Shown: positions 1 to 9,273, counted from the stretch's first letter. The stretch: 64,000 nt of DNA from Catonella morbi ATCC 51271 (GCF_000160035.2 NZ_KI535369.1:125733-189732), one strand, 5' to 3'. Notes: generated by a model from the sequence alone, not told the origin. Numbers and translations: made by a program.

Positions 1-574
1 AGAGGGCTTGTGAATCATCTCCCTCAAATATTCCCTGATTAGTTATAGCTTTACTGGAAATAAAAGCAATATCGGCTCTAAAATTACTTATAAAAGCGGA
101 AGCATATTCTCCTATTATGGAGAGGCTTTTATTCTTGAGAACTCCCGGACAAATATAGCATTTTATATTCGGATAATTGTTTAACAGGCTCGCTATATTG
201 ATTCCGTTGGTAATGACAGTGAGATTGCTGTATGGTTTTAAATAAGGGATAAACAGGCTAACTGTAGATGATGAATCGAGGAAAATCACCATATTATCCT
301 GTAAAAGAGTACGTGCCCGCTTAGCCAAAGCCATCTTCTTATCTGTATTCTCCAGTTTTCTTATGTTGATGGAATTCTCTGAAGAGCTTGGAGAAACAAG
401 GCTTATACTTCCATGATGCCTTTTAATAATGCCTTCTTCCTCAAGAGTGATAAGGTCTCTGCGCAGAGTTGACCTGGATACATAAAGCCTCTTACACATA
501 TTGGTGATGTCTCCGACACCGTTTCCGTTTGTAAGATAAGCTAAAATCTGTTTTTTTCGTTCAATATATTTCAT
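1..574 (-). CDS. DeoR-family transcriptional regulator (C-terminus cut by window edge)
   Basis: Reading the minus strand from an ATG at 574-572 gives 191 open codons to the window edge. The first 60 residues form a DeoR winged helix-turn-helix (ILAYLTNGNGVGDITNMC, then VSRSTLRRDL, then EEEGIIKRHHGSISL). The sugar-phosphate-sensing fold follows, with the DSSST phosphate-loop motif near residue 95 and VITNGINIASLL after it. The family represses sugar operons and is released by a phosphorylated intermediate. It is divergent from the fucose genes, so it is probably their local regulator, perhaps sensing fuculose-1-phosphate or DHAP; that ligand is inference. Full-length relatives are about 250 residues, so roughly 60 are missing. 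Confidence 0.88.
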   Translation of the reverse strand, partial: MKYIERKKQILAYLTNGNGVGDITNMCKRLYVSRSTLRRDLITLEEEGIIKRHHGSISLVSPSSSENSINIRKLENTDKKMALAKRARTLLQDNMVIFLDSSSTVSLFIPYLKPYSNLTVITNGINIASLLNNYPNIKCYICPGVLKNKSLSIIGEYASAFISNFRADIAFISSKAITNQGIFEGDDSQAL

Positions 575-620
575 AATATATCTCCGTATAGTAATTTGAT
601 ATTTTATCCCAAATTGTTCA

Positions 621-690
621 CGAAACATCTTGCGAAATATCGTAATCGAGCCACAGACTCCTTTACGATATTTTGCAGATGCTTGGTAAT
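621..690. repeat. Intergenic hairpin repeat, copy A
   Basis: A 70-base imperfect palindrome. AAATATCGTAA pairs with TTACGATATTT, and the outer ACATCT pairs with AGATGC, around a loop containing GAGCCACAG. A second copy with the same arms and the same GCCACAG loop core lies at 44526-44597. It sits in the untranslated leader of the DeoR gene, between that gene and the fuc promoter region. It could be a REP- or MITE-like element; its function is unknown. Confidence 0.7.
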
Positions 691-754
691 AGATATAAAG
701 TGATTGTTAGTAGTATATCATCTTTTAATCATAAAGCAAAGTAAAAAATAAATA

Positions 755-848
755 AAAGTGAATAATTAAGAACTAAAGTGAACAAAAAAAGGATATTTTA
801 AAAAACTAATTCAATAGTTTTTTCAAGTGTAGCTAAAATATTTATAAT
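755..848 (+). promoter_or_regulatory. Candidate fuc operon promoter with two DeoR-type half-sites
   Basis: Two AAAGTGAA direct repeats (755-762 and 775-782) are spaced 20 bp apart, about two helical turns, as expected for a DeoR-type repressor. A perfect TATAAT lies at 843-848 with a weak TTTTCA 17 bp upstream (820-825). The rest of the 575-972 gap is AT-rich and holds only the hairpin repeat at 621-690 and a GAAGGAG ribosome site before the kinase start. Operator and promoter are inferred from sequence alone. Confidence 0.4.
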
Positions 849-972
849 GTGATATTATCTATTACGGAACATCATTGGTAAAAAATTACAAAATAATCTG
901 ATATTATATAGCATATTTAATAAAAATATTAATGAAATTGAAATCGAATTTATATTTATTGAAGGAGTATAT

Positions 973-2391
973 ATGAAGAAAGCACTCGCAATAGATATGG
1001 GAGCTACCTCAATACGCGGAATAATCGGCTATATTGAAGATGGTAAAGTAAAGCTTGAAGAAGTAATGCGATTTTCACATGAAATAAAAAGTTCAAATGG
1101 ACGATTACGGTGGGACTTCGATGAACTTTTGAAGAAGATTGCCGGCACTATAAAGGAAAATGCAAAGGAAATTTCATCAGTAGGTATAGACACCTGGGGT
1201 GTTGATTTCGGTATTATAGATAAAGAAGGTAAACTTATCGAGCATCCTGTCTGTTATAGGGATCCAAAACATCAGGAAGGTTATGATGAAGCCTTAAAGA
1301 CTCTTAGTGAAAAGGAAATTTTTGCTGAGACGGGAACTCAGATTATGAGTATAAATACTTTATTTCAGCTTCTGGCTTTAAGAAAGCTTAGTCCTGATAC
1401 CTATGAGAAAACTGAAAAATTACTTATGATGCCTGATTTAATACAGTATCTTCTGACAGGCAATACTGTAGGTGAGGAAACAATTCTTTCCACTACTCAG
1501 ATACTCAACCTCAAGACAGGTGATTATAGTGAAAAGTTATTAAAGGAGCTGAATTTAGACAAAAATAAACTTCCCCAAATAGCAAAGGCGGGTAGTATTA
1601 CAGGAAATGTAAAAACAGGCCTTATAGAAGAACTTAAAGACCTGGATGTGGATGTGGTTTCTGTATGTGGACATGATACAGCAAGCGCGGTTTTACTTAC
1701 AAAGGTAATGACTGATAGTGATACGATGTTCTTAAGCTGTGGGACTTGGTCGCTTTTTGGGATAAGGGCAGAAAGCCCTGATTTATCTGAAAAGGCTTAT
1801 GATAAAGGGCTTACCAATGAACTGGGATATGATTCTACACCGCTTTTATTTAAGAATCTTACAGGACTTTATCTCCTTGAAAAATATAAGACAGGACTTG
1901 AGAAAAAACTTGGAAGAAAGCTTGGTTTTGATGAGATTACTGCTTATGTGGAAGAATCACTTAAGAAGGAAGAAACTATAAATAATCTGATAGATATGGA
2001 AGATCCTAGGTTTGGAAGTGAAGAGGCTGATGCCAAAGAAGTTATAGATGAATATCTTAAAGAAAATGGGCTGAAACTTCCTGAAAATGAAATGGATTAT
2101 TTCAGAGTTATCTATGAAAGTATGGTAAAGAAGTATTCGGAAGTAAAATCTGCACTAGAAGAAATATCGGGTAAGAAATATGGAAAAGTTCATATGATAG
2201 GCGGAGGAGCAAAATCATCACTGCTTTGCAAGCTGATAGCTAAAAGGCTTGAAGTAAGTATAACCGCAGGACCTTATGAGGCTTCCGCACTTGGTAATAT
2301 CTTAGTACAACTAAAGGCACTCGGAGAAATAAAAACTATCGAAGAAGGGCTTGAAGCCGCTTATAAATCACAGGAAATAAAAACATATTAA
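973..2391 (+). CDS. fucK: L-fuculokinase / rhamnulokinase-family FGGY sugar kinase
   Basis: FGGY carbohydrate kinase of 472 residues, the usual length. The N-terminal ATPase lobe starts IDMGATSIRG (phosphate 1 motif). The family sugar-site block is GIDTWGVDFGIIDKEG with CYRDPKH after it, GHDTASA near residue 235 carries the catalytic Asp, and GGGAKSSLLCKLIA near 410 is the adenosine motif. Overall the sequence resembles rhamnulokinase (RhaB) more than E. coli FucK. The genes downstream are fucose isomerase and fuculose-phosphate aldolase, so the substrate is most likely L-fuculose, phosphorylated at O1. GAAGGAG is placed well before the ATG. First gene of the operon, 27 bases ahead of fucI. 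Specificity for rhamnulose cannot be excluded. Confidence 0.8.
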   Translation: MKKALAIDMGATSIRGIIGYIEDGKVKLEEVMRFSHEIKSSNGRLRWDFDELLKKIAGTIKENAKEISSVGIDTWGVDFGIIDKEGKLIEHPVCYRDPKHQEGYDEALKTLSEKEIFAETGTQIMSINTLFQLLALRKLSPDTYEKTEKLLMMPDLIQYLLTGNTVGEETILSTTQILNLKTGDYSEKLLKELNLDKNKLPQIAKAGSITGNVKTGLIEELKDLDVDVVSVCGHDTASAVLLTKVMTDSDTMFLSCGTWSLFGIRAESPDLSEKAYDKGLTNELGYDSTPLLFKNLTGLYLLEKYKTGLEKKLGRKLGFDEITAYVEESLKKEETINNLIDMEDPRFGSEEADAKEVIDEYLKENGLKLPENEMDYFRVIYESMVKKYSEVKSALEEISGKKYGKVHMIGGGAKSSLLCKLIAKRLEVSITAGPYEASALGNILVQLKALGEIKTIEEGLEAAYKSQEIKTY

Positions 2392-2418
2392 CATACATAT
2401 TTTAAGGAGGAAAATAAT

Positions 2419-4200
2419 ATGAGTTATCCAAAGATTGGTATTAGACCAACAATTGATGGCCGCTGGGGCGGTGTTAGAGAGTCGCTTGAAGATCAGACAA
2501 TGGGAATGGCTAAGAGGGCTAAAGACCTTATCGAGAGTGAACTTAGATATCCTGACGGAACACCTGTACAGTGTGTAATTTCACCATGTACAATAGGCGG
2601 TGGCGGCGAGGCTGCTAAATGTGAAGAATTCTTCTCCACTCAGAATGTAGTCGGTACTCTTACAGTAACACCTTGCTGGTGCTACGGTACAGAAACTATG
2701 GACTTAAACCCTAACACAATCAAGGCTGTATGGGGCTTTAACGGAACTGAAAGACCGGGTGCTGTTTACCTTGCAGCAGTTATGGCAGCTTATGCACAGA
2801 GAGGACTTCCTGCATTCTCAATTTATGGACACGAAGTTCAGGATAAAGATGATACAACAATTACAGAAGATGTTAAGAAGAAAATCCTTGATTTTGCAAG
2901 AGGAGCAGTTGCCGTAGGTCTTATGAAAAATAAGTCTTATGTAAACCTTGGTTCAGTATCTATGGGTATTGCAGGTTCTGTAGTAAATGTAGATTTCTTC
3001 CAGAAATACCTTGGAATGAGAACTGAATGGGTAGATATGACTGAGATTTTAAGAAGAATTGAGCTTGAAATCTATGATCATGAAGAATATGAGAAGGCTC
3101 TTAAATGGGTTCGTGAGAACTGCAAAGAGGGATATGATACAAATGCAGGTAAAGACTTCCCTGAGGTTATCACAAAGTCAAGATGGATACCTGATGATAA
3201 GCAGTGGGAATTCTGCGTTAAACATGCACTTGTTGTAAGAGACATACTTAAGGGCAATCCAAAGCTTGCAGAAATCGGTTGGCACGAAGAGTCACTTGGA
3301 AGAAATGCTATAGCAGGCGGTTTCCAGGGACAGAGAATGTGGACAGACTGGCTTCCAAACGCAGACTTTACAGAGGCTATTACAGCTTCAGGCTTTGACT
3401 GGAATGGAAAGAGAGAGCCTATTCCATTTGCAACAGAAAATGACACACTTAACGGTGTATCTATGATGCTTGGATGGCTTGTAACAAATAAGGCTGCAAT
3501 CTTCAGTGATGTAAGAACATACTGGTCACCTGATTCAGTTGAGAGAGTAACAGGTAAGAAGCTTACAGGTAAGGCGGCAAACGGTATTATGCATCTTATT
3601 AACTCCGGTGCAAGCTGCTTGGATGGTTCTGCAGCAGCTAAGAATGAAAAGGGCGAAGGTTGCATGAAAGAATGGTGGAACCTTACAGATGAGGATATCA
3701 AGGCTCTTACAGAGGCTACTGACTGGTGCAGAGCGAACTATGAGTACTTCAGAGGAGGCGGTTTCTCATCACACTTTAAGACAGCAGCAGAAATGCCTGT
3801 AACTATGATTAGAACAAACATTATTGAGGGCGTAGGTCCTACCTTGCAGGTAATTGAGGGTTATACCTGTGTACTTGATGATGATGTACATAAGATTCTT
3901 GATGAAAGAACAGACAGAAGTTGGCCAACAACCTGGTTTGCTCCAAACCTTACTACAAAGTCAGCAGACAGCGTTTACAATGTAATGGCTAAGTGGGGCG
4001 CTAACCACGGAGCAACTGTTCATGGACATGTTGGTGACAGACTTTTAACTCTTGCTTCCATGCTCAGAATCCCTGTTGCTTTCCACAATGTAACAGAGGA
4101 CAGAATCTTCAGACCACATTCATTTAACGGATTTGGAACTACAGATTTAGAGAGCCAGGATTTCAGAGCTTGTGCTTACTACGGACCACTCTATAGATAA
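2419..4200 (+). CDS. fucI: L-fucose isomerase
   Basis: 593 residues, matching the roughly 590 of FucI. The N-terminus (PKIGIRPTIDGRWGGVRES) and the block VTPCWCYGTETMDL followed by WGFNGTERPGAVYLAA are nearly the same as E. coli FucI, as is FSIYGHEVQDKDD. The TENDTLNGV and FSDVRTYW segments near residues 340-365 should carry the Mn-binding Glu and Asp, and the C-terminal part holds the family His. The enzyme converts L-fucose to L-fuculose in the cytoplasm and can also take D-arabinose. AAGGAGG precedes the ATG. It is followed by an unusual 583-base gap before the aldolase gene rather than the tight spacing expected in an operon. Confidence 0.97.
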   Translation: MSYPKIGIRPTIDGRWGGVRESLEDQTMGMAKRAKDLIESELRYPDGTPVQCVISPCTIGGGGEAAKCEEFFSTQNVVGTLTVTPCWCYGTETMDLNPNTIKAVWGFNGTERPGAVYLAAVMAAYAQRGLPAFSIYGHEVQDKDDTTITEDVKKKILDFARGAVAVGLMKNKSYVNLGSVSMGIAGSVVNVDFFQKYLGMRTEWVDMTEILRRIELEIYDHEEYEKALKWVRENCKEGYDTNAGKDFPEVITKSRWIPDDKQWEFCVKHALVVRDILKGNPKLAEIGWHEESLGRNAIAGGFQGQRMWTDWLPNADFTEAITASGFDWNGKREPIPFATENDTLNGVSMMLGWLVTNKAAIFSDVRTYWSPDSVERVTGKKLTGKAANGIMHLINSGASCLDGSAAAKNEKGEGCMKEWWNLTDEDIKALTEATDWCRANYEYFRGGGFSSHFKTAAEMPVTMIRTNIIEGVGPTLQVIEGYTCVLDDDVHKILDERTDRSWPTTWFAPNLTTKSADSVYNVMAKWGANHGATVHGHVGDRLLTLASMLRIPVAFHNVTEDRIFRPHSFNGFGTTDLESQDFRACAYYGPLYR

Positions 4201-4281
4201 AGTGTAGAAATTTGATTACAAACTGATTACACGTTAGAAGTGTAAATTAAAAGTTATGTGGCTAATGTGCTTGTTTGTCAT

Positions 4282-4606
4282 ACTAAGTGACGCCTTCGCT
4301 GATAAATGTCCAGACTCGCTCCGGTTTTTCTGAAAGATACTATTGTAAGCATTAGGATGTTCACGAAAAACCTAATGCGCTCGCTTAGGCATTATCAGCT
4401 CCGGCTGTTTAATTTATGATTGATTATAAACACATCAGCCACAATAGGTGAGCGATAAGACTATCTTTAATTTGGTATTCAAATTATTATTTGCATAAAT
4501 CTAAGGTGCCAGCTACGAATGATAAATTCTAAGCGAGCGCATTAGGCGTAGCGAAGCGGATGCCGGAGCGAGTCTGAAATGTTATCATTCGGAGCGTCAA
4601 CTTAGT
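4282..4606. repeat. Long inverted-repeat intergenic element between fucI and fucA
   Basis: The 583-base gap 4201-4783 holds a large inverted repeat. ACTAAGT (4282-4288) pairs with ACTTAGT (4600-4606). AGACTCGCTCCGG (4312-4324) pairs exactly with CCGGAGCGAGTCT (4563-4575). TAATGCGCTCGCTTA (4373-4387) pairs exactly with TAAGCGAGCGCATTA (4530-4544). A smaller hairpin, GCATTAGG/CCTAATGC, lies inside the left arm (4349-4378). The arms are GC-richer than the surroundings and no protein is evident. It may be a miniature mobile element or an RNA processing or stability structure in the operon transcript. 4607-4783 shows only the fucA ribosome site. Confidence 0.75.
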
Positions 4607-4783
4607 TAATGAATTGAAAATATAAATTTATATGGTTGGTGGTTGTAGGATAAGAATGGCAGCACAAGTCTGAAATTGATATAAGAGGTGAAGGGCATTT
4701 GCTGTCAAAGATTTTGATAGCAAAATCTTAAAGGATAGAAAAAGAAAATAGAAGCGGTCTTATGACCAGCGGAGGATGATGTT

Positions 4784-5440
4784 ATGTTAATGGAAAAAGC
4801 AAGAGAGGAGCTTGTTAAATATGGTAAGAAGCTTGTAACAGCAGGACTTACCAAGGGAACAGGCGGAAACTTAAGTGTATTCGACAGAGAAAATAAGATG
4901 GTTGCTATTACACCTTCGGGAATTGATTTCTTTGAAATTCAGCCTGAGGATATCGTAATAATCGACCTTGACGGAAAAACTATAGAGGGAACCCGTACTC
5001 CTTCATCAGAATGGGAAATGCACCTTATGCCTTATAGGACAAGGGATGATATAGATGCAGTTATCCATGCACATGTAATGTATACAACTGTTCTGGCGTG
5101 CCTGCGTGAAGACCTTCCTGCAACCCACTATATGATAGCAGTGGCAGGGCCTACAGTAAGATGTGCTGAGTATGCAACTTATGGTTCACACGAACTTGCG
5201 GTAAATGCAGCTAAGGCAATGGAGGATAGAAAGGCTGTTATCTTAGCAAACCACGGTGTACTTGCCGGAGCAAATGACCTTCTTAATGCATTTAATATAG
5301 TTGAAGAAATAGAATATTGCTCTGAGGTGTATGTAAAGGCCAGAAGCATTGGTGAACCGGTTGTTCTTCCTGCAGAGGAAATGACGCTTATGGCTGAAAA
5401 ATTTAAGACTTACGGACAGAAAAAGAGTATAAGAGAATAG
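4784..5440 (+). CDS. fucA: L-fuculose-1-phosphate aldolase
   Basis: Class II aldolase/adducin family, 218 residues (E. coli FucA has 215). GTGGNLS near residue 26 is the phosphate-binding loop. SEWEMHLMPYR supplies the catalytic Glu, VIHAHVMYTT gives the H-x-H zinc ligands near residues 93-95, and ANHGVLAGAND near 155 gives the third zinc His. It cleaves L-fuculose-1-phosphate to DHAP and L-lactaldehyde. Fucose context and the lactaldehyde reductase downstream favour fuculose over rhamnulose or ribulose phosphate. A purine-rich GGAGGATG lies just ahead of the start. Confidence 0.92.
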   Translation: MLMEKAREELVKYGKKLVTAGLTKGTGGNLSVFDRENKMVAITPSGIDFFEIQPEDIVIIDLDGKTIEGTRTPSSEWEMHLMPYRTRDDIDAVIHAHVMYTTVLACLREDLPATHYMIAVAGPTVRCAEYATYGSHELAVNAAKAMEDRKAVILANHGVLAGANDLLNAFNIVEEIEYCSEVYVKARSIGEPVVLPAEEMTLMAEKFKTYGQKKSIRE

Positions 5441-5459
5441 TTTTTGCTAAGGAGTAAAT

Positions 5460-6950
5460 ATGGGTGATTTAATACTTTCAATGAAGGGAATTACCAAATC
5501 CTTTTCAGGTGTTGCTGCACTTAAAAATGCAGCACTTGACCTGAAAGCAGGTGAAGTAGTAGCTCTGATGGGAGAAAATGGAGCCGGCAAATCTACTCTT
5601 ATGAAGATTTTGACCGGTATATATTCAAAAGATTCCGGCGAAATCAAATATATGGGACAGGAGGTCTGTTATAAAGGGCCTGCTGAATCTGAGGAGGCAG
5701 GAATCTCCATTGTTCATCAGGAGCTGAACATGATGAATGATTTAACCGTAGCCCAGAATCTTTTTATCGGACGTGAAGAAATTAAAGGACTTTTCATTGA
5801 TGATAAGAAGATGAATGAGAAGGCTCGCGAGTTATTCAAGGTTTTGAAAATAGATATAAATCCGGCTGAAAAAATTGGAAATCTTACAGTAGGAAAGCAG
5901 CAGATGGTGGAGATTGCAAAAGCGATTTCTTCAAATGCCAAAGTTATCATTTTTGATGAGCCTACAGCAGCACTTACCGACTCTGAAATAGAGGAGCTTT
6001 TTAAGGTAATAAGAGATCTTAAGAAAAAAGGAACCGGAATGGTATATATATCTCATAGAATGGATGAAATTAATGTTATTTCGGACAGAGTTATAGTAAT
6101 GAGAGACGGAGAATATGTGGGAACTCTTATTACTAAAGAATGCAGCAAAGATGACATTATCAAGTTGATGGTTGGAAGAACCATTCTTGGTGAGCCTAAG
6201 ACAGCTTCGACAGTAGCTAAGGATGCTCCTGTAGTGCTTAAATGTGAAAACCTTAACAGAGGTAAGGCTGTTAAAAATGTAAGCTTTGAACTGAAAAAGG
6301 GAGAGATTCTTGGTTTCTCCGGACTTATGGGAGCAGGGCGTACAGAGGTAGCCAGACTTATCTTCGGTGCAGATAAGAAAGATTCAGGAAAAATATTTAT
6401 AAATGGCAAAGAAGTTACTATAAATACTCCTGAAGATGCAGTAGCACATGGAATAGGCTATCTTTCTGAGGATAGAAAGCGTTATGGTCTTATAGTTGAG
6501 AAGTCAATAGAGGAAAATACAGTTATTGCCTCATTGAATGACTTTGTAAAAGGGATGTTTATAGATAAGGCAAAGAGCAAGGAAATTTCGAAGAAATATG
6601 TAGAGAGCCTTAAAACAAAGACTCCTGGCGTATCACAGCTTGTTAAGAAGCTTTCCGGCGGAAATCAGCAGAAGGTAGTTATAGCCAAATGGTTGGTGAG
6701 AAACTCGGATATCCTTATCTTTGATGAACCTACAAGAGGTATAGATGTAGGCGCTAAGAGCGAGATTTATGCACTTATGGAAAGTCTTGCAAAAGAAGGA
6801 AAATCCATAATAATGATATCATCAGAGTTGCCTGAGGTACTTCGTATGAGTGACAGAGTAATAGTCATGTGCGAAGGAAGAATAACAGGAACCTTAGATA
6901 TCGCAGAGGCTAACCAGGAAGTTATTATGGAATCTGCTACAAAACGTTAA
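5460..6950 (+). CDS. Sugar ABC importer ATPase, ribose/galactose type (two nucleotide domains)
   Basis: 496 residues, the standard size of RbsA/MglA-type proteins with two fused ATPase domains. Domain 1 has Walker A GENGAGKST near residue 39, a signature in which the canonical LSGG is replaced by LTVGKQQMVEIAKA, and Walker B FDEPTAAL. Domain 2 has the usual degenerate Walker A GLMGAGRTE near 287, signature LSGGNQQKVVIAKWL and FDEPTRGIDVGAK. It powers uptake through the permease encoded next. It lies 19 bases after fucA, so it is co-transcribed, and L-fucose is the likely cargo. Confidence 0.93.
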   Translation: MGDLILSMKGITKSFSGVAALKNAALDLKAGEVVALMGENGAGKSTLMKILTGIYSKDSGEIKYMGQEVCYKGPAESEEAGISIVHQELNMMNDLTVAQNLFIGREEIKGLFIDDKKMNEKARELFKVLKIDINPAEKIGNLTVGKQQMVEIAKAISSNAKVIIFDEPTAALTDSEIEELFKVIRDLKKKGTGMVYISHRMDEINVISDRVIVMRDGEYVGTLITKECSKDDIIKLMVGRTILGEPKTASTVAKDAPVVLKCENLNRGKAVKNVSFELKKGEILGFSGLMGAGRTEVARLIFGADKKDSGKIFINGKEVTINTPEDAVAHGIGYLSEDRKRYGLIVEKSIEENTVIASLNDFVKGMFIDKAKSKEISKKYVESLKTKTPGVSQLVKKLSGGNQQKVVIAKWLVRNSDILIFDEPTRGIDVGAKSEIYALMESLAKEGKSIIMISSELPEVLRMSDRVIVMCEGRITGTLDIAEANQEVIMESATKR

Positions 6951-6963
6951 GGGGAGATTAACA

Positions 6964-7942
6964 ATGGATATTAAAAAAAATATTTTCTAATCAGCGTACA
7001 ATAGTAATCGCTGCATTAATATTGATTTGTGTTGCTTTTTCAGTTATTACACCTGATAAATTTCTTCAGATAACTACATTTACCAATATTGCCAAGTCTG
7101 CTTACTATGTAGCATTTATGGCAATAGGTGTTACCTTTGTTATCGGTACAGGAGGTATCGACCTTTCTATAGGTACTATAGCTATCTGTGCAGCCCTTAT
7201 AGGTGGAACCCTCATGGAAAAGGGACTTCCTATGGGACTCGTACTTCTTGTAATACTTTTAAGTGGTGCTGTATTTGGTCTTATAAACGGACTTATGGTT
7301 GCTAAAATGGGATTGCCTGCCTTCATTGCTACCCTCGGAACGATGATGATGTCCAGAGGTCTTGGCTCCATCGTGTCAGGTACAAAGACAATTTCTTTCC
7401 CACAGGGTGACTCAGCCGGAGCCTGGTTTAGAGAGTTCTTTATGATTACTAAGGATGGTGGAATTTTACCTAAAAATTTCCCAACAGGCTTTGTGCTTCT
7501 TGCAGTAATCGCAGTAATTATGGCTCTTATATTAAATAAGACAAAAACAGGACGTTATATTCTTTCAATAGGTTCTAACAAGGAAGCTACAAGGCTTTCC
7601 GGTATAAATGTAGTTAAATATGAAACACTTGCATATGTATTTTCAGGTTTCTTTGCAGCACTTGCAGGTATTGCTTATGTAGCGGTATTTACAACAGCAC
7701 AGCCAAACACAGGTAATGGTTTCGAACTTGATGCCATTGCAGGTGTAGTTATCGGAGGAACTTCACTTGCAGGTGGTGTAGGTACTATACTTGGAACCAT
7801 AGTCGGTGTATTTATTATGACAGTATTAAAGATTGGTTTCCCTTATATCGGGGTACAGTCACATTATCAGCTCTTCATTACAGGTATCATTCTTATCTTC
7901 GCAGTATATATGGACGTACTTAACAGGAAGAGAGGAAAATAA
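6964..7942 (+). CDS. Sugar ABC importer permease, RbsC type, frameshifted near its start
   Basis: From about 6982 to 7942 the frame encodes a normal RbsC-type permease with many membrane segments and the family blocks GTGGIDLSIGTI, MGLPAFIATLGTMM and GGTSLAGGVGTILG. The expected ATG (6964) has a good ribosome site (AAGGGGAG), but its frame stops at 6988-6990. An eight-A run (6973-6980) lies between them. With seven A the start would read MDIKKIFSNQRTIVIAALILI straight into the permease, which is the normal N-terminus. A TTG at 7022 could start a shortened 306-residue protein but would lose most of the first helix. The options are a sequencing error, slippage or phase variation, or true inactivation. 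The ATPase is upstream and the binding protein downstream. Confidence 0.88.
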
Positions 7943-8037
7943 CAGATACTTTAATTTAGAAACTCATTAATTCCAACTACACTCAAATATCAAGGGTGAT
8001 AGAAAATTGGATTAATATATTTAAGGAGGAAAAACAG

Positions 8038-9183
8038 ATGAAAAAATCTAAGAAACTTATGGCAGCACTTCTCAGTACAGTAATGGTAGTATCCGCTCTT
8101 ACAGCCTGTGGCGGTGGCGGAGCAAAGACAAGCTCAACAAAGTCTGCTGCAAGCACAAAGTCAAGTGCAACAAGCACAGCAAAGTCAAGTGCAGCTACCA
8201 GCACACCTGCAACAACAGATGGTGGCACAAAGCATATCGATGTTATAGCTAAGGGCTTCCAGCATCAGTTCTGGAAAGCAGTAGAACTTGGTACAAAGAA
8301 GGCTGCTGAAGAGTTTGGAGTTGAAGTTACTTTCCAGGGACCTGACAATGAGTCAGCTATTGCACAGCAGGTTGAGTATTTAAATACAGCTATAGCTAAA
8401 CAGCCTACAGCCATCTGCCTTGCAGCTCTTGATACTCAGGCTAGTATCCCTTCAATACAGCAGGCTATGGAAGCAAATATTCCTATTATAGGATTTGACT
8501 CAGGTGTTCCAAATGCTCCGGAAGGCGCAATTAAGGCTAATGCTTCTACAAACAATGCAGTAGCAGGTGCTTTAGCAGCAGAAGAGCTTTATAAGTTGAT
8601 TGAGTCAAAGGTTAAAGATGCAAAAGATACTGTAAGAATCGGTGTTGTAGCTCAGGAGTCAAACTCACAGTCTATCGTTGACAGAACAAAGGGATTTGTA
8701 GACAAGATGACAGAGCTTTGCGGAGCAGACAATGTATCTGTAGAAGGACATGACAGCTTAAAAAACGAGAAATCAGGTGCTAAGGTTGTGCTTGATGTAG
8801 GTATCCCTGCTGAAGTTAAGGACGTAGATGCAGCAGCAGTTGCTTCCGCTATACTTGAGAAGAATGATCTTATAGCTATCTATGGTTCTAATGAGTTTGC
8901 AGCTAACGCTATAATTACAGCTAACGAAGGCCTTGATAAGATTGGTGAAGGTAAAGTAGTTGCAGTTGGTTTTGATGCCGGTAAGAAGCTTCTTGATGCA
9001 GTTAGAAGCAAACTTTTTGCAGGTGCTGTAACACAGGATCCTGTACAGATTGGTTATCAGGCAGTTAAGCTTGCTGTAGAAGCAGCAGATGGAAAGAGCG
9101 TAGCTGACGTTGATACAGGTGCTAAATGGTACAATGCTGACAATATGGATGCAGACGACATTAAGCCTTGCTTATATGAATAA
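8038..9183 (+). CDS. Periplasmic-type sugar-binding lipoprotein of the fucose ABC importer
   Basis: I chose the ATG at 8038 because AAGGAGGAAAA sits just upstream and the signal peptide begins there (MKKSKKLMAALLSTVMVVSALTAC). The lipobox SALTAC puts the lipidated Cys at residue 24. A low-complexity Ser/Thr/Ala/Lys linker follows, then a type I periplasmic-binding fold of the RbsB class (IDVIAKGFQHQFWKAVELG, NTAIAKQPTAICLAALD, IIGFDSGV, YGSNEFAANAII). It captures sugar at the outer membrane face for the neighbouring ATPase and permease. The operon suggests L-fucose. A hairpin directly after the gene may protect this mRNA segment, since binding proteins are made in excess. Confidence 0.93.
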   Translation: MKKSKKLMAALLSTVMVVSALTACGGGGAKTSSTKSAASTKSSATSTAKSSAATSTPATTDGGTKHIDVIAKGFQHQFWKAVELGTKKAAEEFGVEVTFQGPDNESAIAQQVEYLNTAIAKQPTAICLAALDTQASIPSIQQAMEANIPIIGFDSGVPNAPEGAIKANASTNNAVAGALAAEELYKLIESKVKDAKDTVRIGVVAQESNSQSIVDRTKGFVDKMTELCGADNVSVEGHDSLKNEKSGAKVVLDVGIPAEVKDVDAAAVASAILEKNDLIAIYGSNEFAANAIITANEGLDKIGEGKVVAVGFDAGKKLLDAVRSKLFAGAVTQDPVQIGYQAVKLAVEAADGKSVADVDTGAKWYNADNMDADDIKPCLYE

Positions 9184-9196
9184 TCTGTAGGTTATA

Positions 9197-9221
9197 GGGG
9201 TGCCTAAAATAACGGCACCCC
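9197..9221 (+). terminator. Intercistronic hairpin after the binding-protein gene
   Basis: GGGGTGCC and GGCACCCC form a perfect 8-bp GC-rich stem with a 9-base loop. The bases after it are not a clear U run, so it is more likely a partial terminator or mRNA stabiliser inside the operon than a full stop. Confidence 0.6.
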
Positions 9222-9273
9222 ATTATGTAGAATTAATGTGTTAAAACATTCACAAATAAGAAAGAGGAAACTT

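Noticed and set aside
575-972. Catabolite-responsive element before the fuc operon
   Set aside because: No TG-n-AANCG-TT-type palindrome stands out; only DeoR-like direct repeats are supported.
3078-3701. 207-codon minus-strand ORF inside fucI
   Set aside because: It lies wholly opposite a well-conserved gene, has no ribosome site and reads as low-complexity Ser/Pro/Leu, typical of an antisense shadow.
7022-7942. Permease starting at TTG 7022
   Set aside because: It would lose most of the first membrane segment and lacks a ribosome site, while a normal start with a good site lies at 6964 one base out of frame.
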